A DNA stretch of 64,000 nt from Hyphomicrobiales bacterium (GTDB taxonomy: Bacteria > Pseudomonadota > Alphaproteobacteria > Rhizobiales > Rhizobiaceae), in contig UBZT01000007.1 of assembly GCA_900470155.1 (NCBI GenBank), positions 124,001 through 188,000 on the forward strand, written 5' to 3'. The notes under the pieces are model-generated. The model made no database searches, was not told the origin of the DNA, and was given only the letters and a program-made list of their open reading frames with translations. Position numbers and translations under genes: made by a program. Position 1 is the first letter of the stretch, and every line of letters begins with the position of its first letter. This document shows, one piece after another, positions 46,353-55,233 of the stretch.

Positions 46353-46964
46353 ATGAGCATTTTTGACAAGAGCAGCATTTCCATCGTCGAGGACAAGACG
46401 CTGTGGAAAGGCTGGAGCCACCTGCGCCGCGTCACCTTCGATTTCTTCCGCGAAGGCCGCAAACCGCATCGCCTCGAATGGGAGGTCTTCGATCGCAGCG
46501 AAGCCGCCGGCATCCTGCTGCACAATGTCGAGACGAATACCGTGACGCTGGTCAGGCAGTTGCGCATTCCCGCCCATCTGATGGGCGATCATCCTTTCCT
46601 GCTCGAGGTTCCCGCCGGTTTCATCGATGATGGCGAGACGGCGGAAGAAGCGGCCATCCGCGAGGCCTATGAGGAGACCGGCTACAGGATCACGTCGGTC
46701 CGCAAGGCATTCGCACCCTATATGTCGCCGGGATCCGTCACGGAGAAGCTGCACAGTTTCTATGCCACGGTCATCGAGGCGGATCGTGTCGCGGCGGGTG
46801 GTGGCCTTGCCGAAGAGAAGGAAGACCTGGAGGTCGTCGAACTACCGTTCGACGAAGCGCTGGCGATGATCGTCCGCGGCGAAATCGTCGATGCGAAAAC
46901 CATCATGCTTTTGCAGTGGGCGGCACTTCAAGCAGTGGCCGGCGCGCGCATGAGCGCCGGCTGA
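46353..46964 (+). CDS. NUDIX hydrolase (ADP-ribose/GDP-mannose pyrophosphatase type)
   Basis: A 203-residue protein with a complete Nudix box, G-x5-E-x7-REAYEETGY, at about residues 90-112. The N-terminal beta strands (HLRRVTFDFF, RLEWEVFDRSEAAGILL) and the LVRQLRIP and SPGSVTEKLHSFYA segments resemble NudK/NudF-type nucleoside diphosphosugar pyrophosphatases. It follows the molybdenum enzyme by 46 bases. The start ATG at 46353 has only a weak ribosome binding site. Confidence 0.9.
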   Translation: MSIFDKSSISIVEDKTLWKGWSHLRRVTFDFFREGRKPHRLEWEVFDRSEAAGILLHNVETNTVTLVRQLRIPAHLMGDHPFLLEVPAGFIDDGETAEEAAIREAYEETGYRITSVRKAFAPYMSPGSVTEKLHSFYATVIEADRVAAGGGLAEEKEDLEVVELPFDEALAMIVRGEIVDAKTIMLLQWAALQAVAGARMSAG

Positions 46965-46979
46965 GGTGACCGCCAGACC

Positions 46980-47930
46980 TCAGAACTGGCCTTTGAGGCC
47001 CATCGATACCGAAACCACCTGATAGTCGGCGCCGGCGGTATCGGCATAGATCGCCTGCAGGCTGGTCGGCGTATGAACCACGCGCGTGTCGCCCTTGCCT
47101 TCGAACATCTTGTCGAAGCTGCCAGACAGATAGATCGATGCCATCGGCAGGAAACGATAGTCGACTGAGGCGGTCGCGCCGACCATCGGCGCTATCTTGA
47201 CCTCGTCAAAGAAGCGCAGATCGCGCATCCAGTGGTCATCAACGCCGTCAAAGCCGAAGGCAACGCCGCCGCGCATGCTGCCGGAGACGCTGAACGCGCC
47301 GACTTTTTGCTCGGCGCTTGCACTGAGATAAGCGACCGGTATTTTCTGGCGATAGCTGATGCCCTTTTCGTCGGGATCGAACGTGCCGACAGTGTCGTAG
47401 AGCGAGCTGGCGCTGGAACTGTAGATATAGCTGCCGCCGTAGGATTTCCATTTGACGTCGGTATAGCCGGCGCCGCCGCCGAGTGCGATGCGGGTTGAGC
47501 CATTGTCGACCAGCGCGCGATCCGCCTCGATCGTGACGTTGACATAGTGGCCGAGCTTTGTGTCCGGATGCAGCGACTGATGGGTCCAGTCGTCGTTTGA
47601 ATAATCCATCCAGTCGCGGTCTTCCATCTCGCCATTGCCACTGATGCCGACATCGATGCGACCCTTCATGCGCCACTTGTAGCCAAGCTCGATCTCGGTG
47701 CCGAGCGTGCCGACCTTCACGCCCTTGCTCTCCCAGTCGAGCTGGCTGAGCTTGTGGTCGCCGTCATAGACATATTCGCCAGCCTTGATATTGGCGATGC
47801 CAAGCCCGGCCTGGAACGACACCGCACCATCGGAAGACGTGTAAAGCCGGTCCTGCGAGACGGCCGCAATCGGCGTTGCGAGCAGCACAAGGGTCATGAA
47901 GGCCGGGCGGAGGCAGATCGCATACATCAT
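46980..47930 (-). CDS. Omptin family outer membrane protease
   Basis: A 316-residue outer membrane protein of the OmpT/Pla family. After a signal peptide (about 1-24) the ten-stranded barrel shows the omptin active site: D104 and D106 in EMEDRDWMDYSND match the Asp83/Asp85 pair of OmpT, and D231-D232-H233 in GVDDHWMRDL matches Asp210/His212. It ends in phenylalanine. Omptins cleave between basic residues and need LPS. AGGA precedes the first of two ATG codons (47930, 47927). Confidence 0.88.
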   Translation of the reverse strand: MMYAICLRPAFMTLVLLATPIAAVSQDRLYTSSDGAVSFQAGLGIANIKAGEYVYDGDHKLSQLDWESKGVKVGTLGTEIELGYKWRMKGRIDVGISGNGEMEDRDWMDYSNDDWTHQSLHPDTKLGHYVNVTIEADRALVDNGSTRIALGGGAGYTDVKWKSYGGSYIYSSSASSLYDTVGTFDPDEKGISYRQKIPVAYLSASAEQKVGAFSVSGSMRGGVAFGFDGVDDHWMRDLRFFDEVKIAPMVGATASVDYRFLPMASIYLSGSFDKMFEGKGDTRVVHTPTSLQAIYADTAGADYQVVSVSMGLKGQF

Positions 47931-48048
47931 CACGTAGTCCTGAGCGGGAGGGACAGTTTCAAGTTGTACGATCTTGGTTAATCTTTGCTTTATGCACGCC
48001 ATACGCCCTCGGCAAAAAATCCATAACGGAGAGGACTTGAACAAACCG

Positions 48049-48079
48049 TCAATATACAATATGTAATTATGTATATTGA
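48049..48079. promoter_or_regulatory. Probable BigR operator upstream of blh
   Basis: TCAATATAC at 48049-48057 and GTATATTGA at 48071-48079 form a perfect nine-base dyad with a 13-base A/T-rich spacer, 18 bases before the blh start. BigR is known to bind an A/T-rich palindrome overlapping its operon promoter. Position and base content fit; the identity of the binding protein is inferred from the operon. Confidence 0.75.
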
Positions 48080-48097
48080 TAAACCGAGGACATTGCC

Positions 48098-49393
48098 ATG
48101 TTCACCACGCGCATCAACGATCATCTTTCCATTGCGGCGCAGCCATCTGCGGCTGAAATTGAACGCCTGGGGGAGGCCGGATTTTCGGCCCTTGTCAATT
48201 TGCGCCCGGAGGGCGAGGAGGGCGCCATCGGTACGCGCGCCGAAAAAGACGCCGCTGCCGAGGCGGGACTGTCCTACATATTCATTCCGCTGACCCTGTC
48301 CGGGTTGACCGATGCCGATGTTGATGCTTTTCGCGCGGCCATGGCCCGGCATGATAAGGGTCCGGTTTTGGCGCATTGCCGCACCGGGCATCGGGCGCTT
48401 GCGCTTCACGCCATCATTGAAGTCATCGACGGCCGCATGACGCGTGATCAGGTGCTGGCACTCGGCGATCGCCATGGCATGGACATGACCGCGGCGCTGG
48501 CATTTCTCGACCGCCGCGCCGCCCGCCGTCCGCAGGTCAAGGGTTTCTTCGATCCGCGCACCTGGAGCGTGCAATATGTCGTCTCCGATCCGGAGACGTC
48601 CAAATGCGCCATCATCGATCCCGTCCTGGATTATGACGAAAAGTCCGGACGGACCTCGACGGACAACGCGGATCGCATTCTAGCCTATGTCGCACACGAA
48701 GGGCTGACCGTGGAGTGGATCCTCGATACCCATCCGCACGCCGATCATCTGTCCGCAGCACATTACTTGAAGTCGAAGACCGAAGCCCAGACGGCGATCG
48801 GCGACCATGTCGTCGATGTCCAGATGCTATGGAAGGATATCTACAACTGGCCTGAATTGCGGACCGACGGTTCCTATTGGGATCGGCTGTTCAAGCCGGG
48901 CGACAGTTTCAAGCTCGGCTCGATCGATGCCAGGGTTATGTTTTCGCCTGGCCACACGCTTGCCTCGATTACGTATGTCATAGGCGACGCAGCCTTTGTG
49001 CACGACACGATCTTCATGCCTGACAGCGGTACGGCCCGCACCGATTTTCCAGGCGGCAGCGCAGATGTTCTCTGGACTTCGATCCAGGAGATTCTTGCCC
49101 TGCCGGACGAGACACGGGTCTTCACCGGCCACGATTATCAACCTGGCGGCCGGCATCCGCGTTGGGAAAGCACCGTTGGTGAACAGAAACGATCCAATGC
49201 GCACCTCGCCAACATCAACGAGCAGGCGTTCATCCAGCTGCGCCAGGCCCGTGACCGAACGCTCGCCATGCCCAAGCTGATCCTGCATGCGCTGCAGGTC
49301 AATGTCCGCGGTGGCCGTCTGCCGGAGCCGGAAAACAATGGCCGTCGTTATCTCAAGATCCCGCTCGATGCGCTGGAGGGAGGTGCGTGGTGA
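48098..49393 (+). CDS. blh: Blh: sulfurtransferase-like DUF442 fused to persulfide dioxygenase-like hydrolase
   Basis: A 431-residue two-domain protein. Residues 1 to about 110 form the DUF442/TIGR01244-type domain with active-site C94 in AHCRTGHRA (rhodanese-like loop). Residues 145-431 form a metallo-beta-lactamase fold: metal ligands in 212-217 (HPHADH), SPGHTLAS, MPDSGTARTDFPGG and FTGHDYQPGG, as in ETHE1-type persulfide dioxygenases. The fusion would oxidise persulfide made from hydrogen sulfide and pass sulfur on. First gene of a tightly packed operon, with GAGGA before the ATG. Confidence 0.93.
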   Translation: MFTTRINDHLSIAAQPSAAEIERLGEAGFSALVNLRPEGEEGAIGTRAEKDAAAEAGLSYIFIPLTLSGLTDADVDAFRAAMARHDKGPVLAHCRTGHRALALHAIIEVIDGRMTRDQVLALGDRHGMDMTAALAFLDRRAARRPQVKGFFDPRTWSVQYVVSDPETSKCAIIDPVLDYDEKSGRTSTDNADRILAYVAHEGLTVEWILDTHPHADHLSAAHYLKSKTEAQTAIGDHVVDVQMLWKDIYNWPELRTDGSYWDRLFKPGDSFKLGSIDARVMFSPGHTLASITYVIGDAAFVHDTIFMPDSGTARTDFPGGSADVLWTSIQEILALPDETRVFTGHDYQPGGRHPRWESTVGEQKRSNAHLANINEQAFIQLRQARDRTLAMPKLILHALQVNVRGGRLPEPENNGRRYLKIPLDALEGGAW

Positions 49394-49731
49394 AGCTGCT
49401 GGAAGCCAGAAACCGTGTCATTCCGAGCCCGGAGATCATGAAGAACCGGGCAACGGAGGTGGCGGAGCACCTGAAGACACTCGCCCATCCTGTCCGTCTT
49501 ATGTTGGTCTGTACCCTCGTGCAGGGTGAATATTCCGTCAGCCAGTTGGAGGAGGAACTCGACGTGCATCAGCCCACCCTCTCGCAACAGCTGACGGTTC
49601 TGCGCGAGGCCGGGATCGTCGAAACCCGCCGCGACGGCAAGCAGATTTTCTATCGTCTCGTCGAGGCGAAGACCGCGCGGTTGATCGCGTCGCTGTTTAC
49701 CATTTTTTGTGCGGAGGACATCACCGAATGA
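49387..49731 (+). CDS. bigR: Sulfide-responsive ArsR-family repressor BigR
   Basis: A 114-residue winged-helix repressor (HPTLSQQLTVLREAGIVETRRDGKQIFYRL). Counting from the GTG at 49387, the only two cysteines are C42 and C108, the positions I recall for the redox pair of Xylella BigR that forms a disulfide or polysulfide bridge and releases DNA. The blh stop is inside its start (7-base overlap); a second GTG at 49390 is also possible. It should repress this operon through the palindrome at 48049-48079. Confidence 0.93.
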   Translation: MVKLLEARNRVIPSPEIMKNRATEVAEHLKTLAHPVRLMLVCTLVQGEYSVSQLEEELDVHQPTLSQQLTVLREAGIVETRRDGKQIFYRLVEAKTARLIASLFTIFCAEDITE

Positions 49732-50135
49732 CCCAGTATCTGCAATCCGTGGCCGGTGGCGCGCTGATCGGCCTTTCGGCGATCCTCTTCCTGATCCTGA
49801 ACGGCCGCATAGCGGGCATCAGCGGCATCGTCGGGCGTTTGGCCCAAGGCACGAGCATTCTGATCAATGCCGCTTTTGTTGTCGGCCTGATGCTCGGCCC
49901 GGTTCTCTTTATGGCGATTTTCGCCGAATGGCCGGCCGTCACCATCACCGCCTCATTGCCGCTGATCGCCGTCGCCGGCCTCTTGGTTGGCTTCGGCTCG
50001 CGCATGGGCTCGGGCTGCACCAGCGGCCATGGCGTGCTCGGGCTTGCCCGGCTTTCTCCCCGTTCGCTTGCCGCCGTCATCACATTTCTGGCGACCGGCA
50101 TGATCACGGTTACTCTGATGCGAGGCAGTCTATGA
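49728..50135 (+). CDS. YeeE/YedE family membrane protein (first half-transporter)
   Basis: A 135-residue protein with four hydrophobic helices. The loop RMGSGCTSGHGVLGLARLSPRSLAAV carries the conserved cysteine of YeeE/YedE sulfur transporters. At this length it corresponds to one half of a full YeeE, like PmpA of the PmpAB pairs. It overlaps bigR by four bases (ATGA) and the next gene by four bases. Likely moves a reduced sulfur compound across the inner membrane. Confidence 0.9.
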   Translation: MTQYLQSVAGGALIGLSAILFLILNGRIAGISGIVGRLAQGTSILINAAFVVGLMLGPVLFMAIFAEWPAVTITASLPLIAVAGLLVGFGSRMGSGCTSGHGVLGLARLSPRSLAAVITFLATGMITVTLMRGSL

Positions 50136-50566
50136 AAACCCCCTATTCCCAAGCGCTTGCGTCTATCGCATGTGGAACACTGTTCGGTTTCGGTCTCGCG
50201 CTGTCGGGTATGCTTGATCCCGCACGCGTCCAGGGTTTCCTCGATATCTTCGGCGTCTGGGATCCAAGCCTGATGTTCGTGCTTGGCGGCGCGGTCATGG
50301 TCGCCATGACCGGCATGTTGCTCATCAAGACTATGGCTCGCCCGGTGCTGGCCGAGCAGTTCCACCTGCCGATAGCCACAAGGATCGACCGGCCGCTGAT
50401 ACTCGGTTCCGCAATCTTCGGCATCGGCTGGGGGCTTGGCGGATTGTGCCCGGGGCCAGCGGTTGCCGCGCTGCCGATGGGCTACGGCGCTACGCTGCTC
50501 TTCGTCGTGACGATGCTGATGGGCATGATCATTCACGACCGCTTTGTCGCCGGGAAAATCACATGA
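50132..50566 (+). CDS. YeeE/YedE family membrane protein (second half-transporter)
   Basis: A 144-residue partner of the preceding gene (PmpB-like). It has about four helices and the family motif WGLGGLCPGPAVAALPMG with its conserved cysteine. Residues FGFGLALSGMLDPARVQGFLD near the start are also typical. Coupled by ATGA overlaps on both sides. Direction and substrate of transport are inferred from the operon (sulfide, thiosulfate or another sulfur species). Confidence 0.9.
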   Translation: MKTPYSQALASIACGTLFGFGLALSGMLDPARVQGFLDIFGVWDPSLMFVLGGAVMVAMTGMLLIKTMARPVLAEQFHLPIATRIDRPLILGSAIFGIGWGLGGLCPGPAVAALPMGYGATLLFVVTMLMGMIIHDRFVAGKIT

Positions 50567-51345
50567 TCGCGACCCTCCTTCCTGCCATTGGCTCCGGCGG
50601 CATCGTCGGCTTTGCGCTCGGACTTCTCGGCGGTGGCGGCTCCATTCTGGCAACCCCGTTGTTGCTCTATGTCGTCGGCGTTTCCGAACCGCATGTCGCG
50701 ATCGGCACGGGTGCGCTTGCGGTCTCGGCCAATGCCCTGATCAATTTTGCCGGTCACGCTGCAAAGGGCCATGTTCGCTGGTGGTGCGGTCTGGTGTTTG
50801 CGGTCTTGGGCGTGATTGGCGCACTGGGCGGGTCTTCGCTCGGCAAGGCGGTCGACGGAACAAGACTGCTGCTTTTGTTCGGACTGATCATGCTCGTGGT
50901 TGCCGCCTTGATGGCCCGTCCGAAACGTGTGGTCACCGCCGCACCGCGCCCGATGGATCTCCGCATGTGCTTGGTAACGGGAGCCGTCGCGCTGGTCACG
51001 GGTGCCGTTTCCGGCTTCTTCGGTATCGGTGGCGGATTTCTGATCGTGCCGGGTTTGATGTTGGCAACAGGCATGCCGATGATCAATGCGGTCGGGACCT
51101 CGCTTCTGGCAGTCAGCGCCTTCGGGCTGGCGACCGCAGTCAATTATGCCTGGTCGGGACTGGTGGACTGGACGCTGGCGGCCGAGTTCATTTTCGGTGG
51201 GTTGATTGGTGGCTTGCTTGGAACGCTCGTCTCAAGCCGGCTCGCCGCGCACAAGAACACGCTCAACCGCGTTTTCGCGGCGGTTGTCTCTGTCGTGGCG
51301 GTTTACATGATCTATCGCAGTCTGGGCGCCATGTGGACCGCCTGA
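50563..51345 (+). CDS. TauE/SafE family sulfur-compound exporter
   Basis: A 260-residue inner membrane protein with about seven to eight helices and the two TauE/SafE repeats: FALGLLGGGGSILATPLLLYV near the start and SGFFGIGGGFLIVPGLMLATGMP in the middle. Family members export sulfite or organosulfonates. As the last gene of the blh-bigR operon, it would remove the sulfite made by the persulfide dioxygenase. It ends three bases from the convergent purN stop. Confidence 0.92.
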   Translation: MIATLLPAIGSGGIVGFALGLLGGGGSILATPLLLYVVGVSEPHVAIGTGALAVSANALINFAGHAAKGHVRWWCGLVFAVLGVIGALGGSSLGKAVDGTRLLLLFGLIMLVVAALMARPKRVVTAAPRPMDLRMCLVTGAVALVTGAVSGFFGIGGGFLIVPGLMLATGMPMINAVGTSLLAVSAFGLATAVNYAWSGLVDWTLAAEFIFGGLIGGLLGTLVSSRLAAHKNTLNRVFAAVVSVVAVYMIYRSLGAMWTA

Positions 51346-51348
51346 GTG

Positions 51349-52005
51349 TCAAGCGCTGATCAGTTTTGCAGCAGGATCGCCGACATAAGTTTGCCGTTCG
51401 ACTTTGCCGTCGGCAAGCATCCGGATCTTGCCTTCCGCGACAAGGCGCAGGGCTAGGGGATAACTCGTATGCTCGACGGTCAGGACGCGGGCCGCAACAT
51501 CATCGGCCGTGTCTCCGGGCAGGATCGGCACGACGGACTGGGCAATCACCGGACCTTCGTCCATGCCCTCGGTAACGAAATGCACCGTGCATCCGGCGAC
51601 CATCACGCCGGCGTCCAGTGCACGCTGATGCGTATGCAGGCCGGGAAACAGCGGCAGCAGGGAAGGGTGGATGTTGAGGATCCGGCCCTCATAGCGCTGG
51701 ATGAATTCGCCTGACAGCAGCCGCATATAGCCCGCCAGGCAGACGAAATCCGGTGCGACCGCGTCGAGGGCGGTAAGGATTGCCACCTCGTGCTCGGCCT
51801 TGCTCGAATAGCCCTTGCGCTCGAAAACATGTGTGGCAATGCCAAGTGCCTGTGCCTTGGCGATGCCGCCGGCCGTTGGCTTGTCGGAAAACACGGCGAC
51901 GATATCCGCCGGAAAGTCCGACGCCTCGCAGGCCTTTGCCAGCGCCAGCATGTTCGATCCGCTGCCGGAAATGAAGACAGCGATGCGCTTGCGGGCTTGG
52001 CTCAT
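51349..52005 (-). CDS. purN: Phosphoribosylglycinamide formyltransferase
   Basis: Transfers a formyl group from 10-formyl-tetrahydrofolate to GAR, step three of purine synthesis. The 218-residue protein has [15 protein letters not shown], the catalytic Asn-His-Asp ([16 protein letters not shown], then [17 protein letters not shown]). It overlaps purM by four bases and is translated after it. Confidence 0.97.
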   Translation of the reverse strand: MSQARKRIAVFISGSGSNMLALAKACEASDFPADIVAVFSDKPTAGGIAKAQALGIATHVFERKGYSSKAEHEVAILTALDAVAPDFVCLAGYMRLLSGEFIQRYEGRILNIHPSLLPLFPGLHTHQRALDAGVMVAGCTVHFVTEGMDEGPVIAQSVVPILPGDTADDVAARVLTVEHTSYPLALRLVAEGKIRMLADGKVERQTYVGDPAAKLISA

Positions 52006-53075
52006 AGGGCGAGCGTGCCCTTGTAGATCGTACCATGCGCGCCGTCTTCACGCGCGACCATACGTCCGAGACGGGCAATGGTCTCGCCTTCGGCCTCAAG
52101 CGCGGCCTTGACCGTGTCGGCATTGTCGGCAGAAACGACGACGATCATGCCAATCCCGCAGTTGAACGTGCGTAGCATCTCGTTCTGGGCCACGCCGCCG
52201 GTCTTGGCGAGCCAGGAGAAGACGGCCGGGACCTGGATCGACGACAGATCGATCTCGGCGGCAAGATGTTTCGGCAGCACGCGCGGAATGTTTTCCGGAA
52301 AGCCACCGCCGGTAATATGGGCGAGCGCCTTCAGCGCCTTGGTTTCCTTGATCGCCTTCAGCAGCGGCTTCACATAGATGCGGGTCGGCGCAAGCAGGGC
52401 TTCGCCCAGTGTTTTGTCGGCAGCAAACGGGGCAGGGGCGTCCCAGCCTAGGCCGGAAAGCTCGACGATCTTGCGCACCAGCGAGAAGCCGTTGGAATGC
52501 ACGCCGGATGAGGACAGGCCAAGGATCACGTCGCCCTCGGCAATGTCGCCCGCCGGCAGCAGTTCGCCGCGCTCGGCCGCACCCACGGCAAAGCCTGCAA
52601 GGTCGTAGTCACCATGCGAATACATGCCCGGCATTTCCGCGGTCTCGCCGCCGATCAGCGCGCAGCCTGCCTCGCGGCAACCGGCAGCAATGCCCTGGAC
52701 GATCGCCGCACCCTGATCCGGATCGAGCCTGCCGGTGGCATAGTAGTCGAGGAAGAGCAGCGGCTCGGCGCCCTGGACGACGAGATCGTTGACGCACATT
52801 GCGACAAGATCGATGCCGACCGTGTCATGGATATTGGCGTCGATGGCGATCTTCAGCTTGGTGCCGACGCCGTCATTGGCGGCCACCAGGATCGGGTCGT
52901 TGAAGCCGGCTGCCTTCAGGTCGAACAGACCGCCGAAACCGCCGATTTCACCATCAGCGCCCGGACGGCGCGTCGAACGCACGGCCGGCTTGATCTTCTC
53001 GACCATCAGGTTTCCAGCGTCGATGTCGACGCCTGCATCACTGTAGGTCAAACCGTTCTTGCCAGCCTGGCTCAT
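52002..53075 (-). CDS. purM: Phosphoribosylformylglycinamidine cyclo-ligase
   Basis: AIR synthetase, the ring-closing step five of purine synthesis. The 357-residue protein has [11 protein letters not shown] at the start, [25 protein letters not shown] and [13 protein letters not shown], all family signatures. The ATG at 53075 has GGAG upstream; an ATG at 53135 would add 20 unrelated residues. purM-purN form one operon, divergent from the PerM-like gene. Confidence 0.97.
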   Translation of the reverse strand: MSQAGKNGLTYSDAGVDIDAGNLMVEKIKPAVRSTRRPGADGEIGGFGGLFDLKAAGFNDPILVAANDGVGTKLKIAIDANIHDTVGIDLVAMCVNDLVVQGAEPLLFLDYYATGRLDPDQGAAIVQGIAAGCREAGCALIGGETAEMPGMYSHGDYDLAGFAVGAAERGELLPAGDIAEGDVILGLSSSGVHSNGFSLVRKIVELSGLGWDAPAPFAADKTLGEALLAPTRIYVKPLLKAIKETKALKALAHITGGGFPENIPRVLPKHLAAEIDLSSIQVPAVFSWLAKTGGVAQNEMLRTFNCGIGMIVVVSADNADTVKAALEAEGETIARLGRMVAREDGAHGTIYKGTLAL

Positions 53076-53196
53076 CCGTGTCTCCGATCCTAAGAGAGTT
53101 TGGCTGGCCATTGCATGAAGAGGCCGGAGATGCAAGCCGCGACGAGAATTAGGCCCCGATTTCCTGCCAATTCTGCTGCAGGCGGCTGAGATCCGG

Positions 53197-53226
53197 CCCT
53201 CGGCAGGTCACATTCTTGACCGAGGG
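53197..53226. promoter_or_regulatory. Dyad between purM and the PerM-like gene
   Basis: An imperfect nested inverted repeat: CCCTC then GGTCA on the left, TGACC then GAGGG on the right, with a six-base centre. It sits in the middle of the 234-base divergent region. It could be an operator for either operon or a hairpin in the purM leader; I cannot assign it. Confidence 0.4.
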
Positions 53227-53309
53227 TTTCGGCGCGATCTATCTGCTGCTAGAGAAAGATCGGTTGCGTCGCACAAATGACGTTCGACGGATGAAAATGG
53301 GAAACAGAC

Positions 53310-54455
53310 ATGCCGAAGTATATAAGCGGGATTGGCCTTAGGCGTCAGGTGATGTTCTGGCTCGTCGCACTGGTCGTCTTCGTTCTCTTCCTCTTGATGT
53401 TCAGCTCGATCCTGCTGCCCTTCATTGCGGGCATGGCGCTTGCCTATTTTCTCGATCCGGTGGCCGACAGGCTTGAGCGCCTGGGACTGAGCCGGCTGAT
53501 GGCGACCGTCGTCATCCTTGTCACCTTTGTCATCGTCTTCGCCCTGTCGCTGATGATCATCATTCCGATCCTGGCCAGCCAGTTGAACGATTTCATCGAG
53601 CGCGTGCCCGGCTACATGACGCAGTTGCAGACCTTCATTGCCACGTCCAATGCTTCCTGGCTGCCGGAATGGCTGAACGGCCAGATGGACACGATCAAGG
53701 GGAATTTCTCCCGTTATATCAGCGAGGGCGTCGGCTTTCTTGGTACGCTGGTCGAGCAGATCTGGAATTCCGGCAAGGCATTGCTCGACATCGTTTCGCT
53801 TCTGGTCGTCACGCCCGTTGTCGCCTTCTACCTGTTGCTCGACTGGGATCGCATGATCGCAAAGGTCGACGGCTGGGTGCCGCGTGGCCAGCTCGCGACC
53901 GTGCGTAAACTGGCGACCGAACTCGACAACACCATTGCCGGATTTGTTCGCGGCCAGGGTTCGCTCTGCCTGATCCTCGGGTTGTTCTATGCCGTTGCGC
54001 TGTCCTTGGCCGGGTTGAATTTCGGTCTTTTGATCGGCTTTTTCACCGGCCTGATCAGCTTTATTCCGTATGTGGGCTCGACGGTCGGCCTTTTGCTGGC
54101 GGTTGGCGTGGCGCTCGTCCAGTTCTGGCCGGACTACCTCTGGATCGGCTTCATTGCCGGTATCTTCTTCTTCGGTCAGTTTCTCGAGGGCAATATCCTG
54201 CAGCCAAAACTGGTCGGCAAAAGTGTCGGCCTGCATCCCGTCTGGTTGATGTTTGCCCTGTTTGCTTTCGGCTCCCTGTTTGGCTTTGTCGGCGTGTTGG
54301 TCGCGGTTCCGGCGGCAGCCGCCGTCGGCGTGCTTGTCCGGTTCGCACTGTCGCGTTATCTTGAGAGCGATCTCTATTATGGCGCGGTGATCGAAATCGC
54401 CGGAGAGCCAAAGCCGCAGGTGATCGAGATTCCGGCGCAGACGACAGAGAAGTAA
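53310..54455 (+). CDS. AI-2E family transporter (PerM-like)
   Basis: A 381-residue inner membrane protein with about eight helices in the AI-2E (PF01594) pattern: FMFSSILLPFIAGMALAYFLDP-type start, then a soluble middle domain, and GFFTGLISFIPYVGSTVG and FLEGNILQPKLVGKSVGLHP in the second half. Despite the family name, many members do not carry autoinducer-2; some are antiporters. It abuts hdaA with no gap, the usual order in Alphaproteobacteria. Confidence 0.9.
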   Translation: MPKYISGIGLRRQVMFWLVALVVFVLFLLMFSSILLPFIAGMALAYFLDPVADRLERLGLSRLMATVVILVTFVIVFALSLMIIIPILASQLNDFIERVPGYMTQLQTFIATSNASWLPEWLNGQMDTIKGNFSRYISEGVGFLGTLVEQIWNSGKALLDIVSLLVVTPVVAFYLLLDWDRMIAKVDGWVPRGQLATVRKLATELDNTIAGFVRGQGSLCLILGLFYAVALSLAGLNFGLLIGFFTGLISFIPYVGSTVGLLLAVGVALVQFWPDYLWIGFIAGIFFFGQFLEGNILQPKLVGKSVGLHPVWLMFALFAFGSLFGFVGVLVAVPAAAAVGVLVRFALSRYLESDLYYGAVIEIAGEPKPQVIEIPAQTTEK

Positions 54456-55169
54456 ATGGCTGACGTCAGGAAGCCCACCGAGCGGCGCGGCGCCGCTGAA
54501 CAATTGCCGCTTGTATTCGATCATGGATCGGCGACCGGCCGCGATGACCTGCTTGTGTCCGAGCGACTGGCTGCAGCCGTCGCCCTGATCGACAGCTGGC
54601 CTGCATGGCCAGCGCCGGTCGTCGTGCTGACCGGGCCGGCAGGCTCGGGCAAGTCGCACCTCGCCGACATCTTTCGCCAGCAGAGTGGTGCGGTGGATAT
54701 CGATCCCCAGCCTGGGCGCGATGCACCGGCCGTGGCCGTCCTTGGTCCGGTGGTGTTCGAGGACGCGGACCGTCAAGGATTTGACGAGGTCGAGCTGTTT
54801 CACGTCATCAACAGCGTCAAGCAGCATGGCACCGCGCTGCTGATCACCTCGCGCAGCTTTCCGCCATCGTGGAATGTCTCGCTGGCCGATCTGCGGTCAC
54901 GGCTGAAGGCCGCAACCGTGGTCGAGATCGGTACACCCGATGAGGATCTGCTCGGCCAGGTGATCATGAAACTGTTTGCCGACCGCCAGCTTTATATCGA
55001 TGACAAGGTTGTCGGCTATATCGTGCAACGGATTGAGCGTTCCTTTTCGGCAGCACAGGAGGTTGTCGATCGTTTGGACAAGCTTGCGCTTGCCCGCCGC
55101 GTGCGGATCACCCGGAGCTTGGCGACTGAGGTGCTTGAGGCGCTCGACGCGACTGCGGACGAAGGGTAG
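54456..55169 (+). CDS. hdaA: DnaA-like regulator HdaA
   Basis: A 237-residue AAA+ protein similar to the central domain of DnaA but lacking the DNA-binding domain IV. The N-terminal QLPLVF matches the clamp-binding motif of Hda. The Walker A loop is TGPAGSGKSHLA near residue 60. HdaA with the DNA clamp stimulates ATP hydrolysis by DnaA and prevents over-initiation of replication. It begins right after the stop of the PerM-like gene. Confidence 0.92.
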   Translation: MADVRKPTERRGAAEQLPLVFDHGSATGRDDLLVSERLAAAVALIDSWPAWPAPVVVLTGPAGSGKSHLADIFRQQSGAVDIDPQPGRDAPAVAVLGPVVFEDADRQGFDEVELFHVINSVKQHGTALLITSRSFPPSWNVSLADLRSRLKAATVVEIGTPDEDLLGQVIMKLFADRQLYIDDKVVGYIVQRIERSFSAAQEVVDRLDKLALARRVRITRSLATEVLEALDATADEG

Positions 55170-55233
55170 CCGTCACAGATCTGTCGTCAAACTGTTATAT
55201 TCGGCCAGCAAAGAATAACGAAGGGACGGGACT

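Noticed and set aside
44117..46567. An open frame of about 817 codons on the minus strand, continuous with rlmJ
   Set aside because: It is antisense to the molybdenum enzyme and NUDIX genes. Its translation has low-complexity His/Arg/Gly/Asp composition and no family resemblance, as expected for the reverse strand of GC-rich coding DNA. RlmJ starts at 44116.
53208..54827. A 539-codon minus-strand open frame
   Set aside because: Antisense to the PerM-like and hdaA genes, with very high Asp/Gln/Arg/His content and no recognisable domain.
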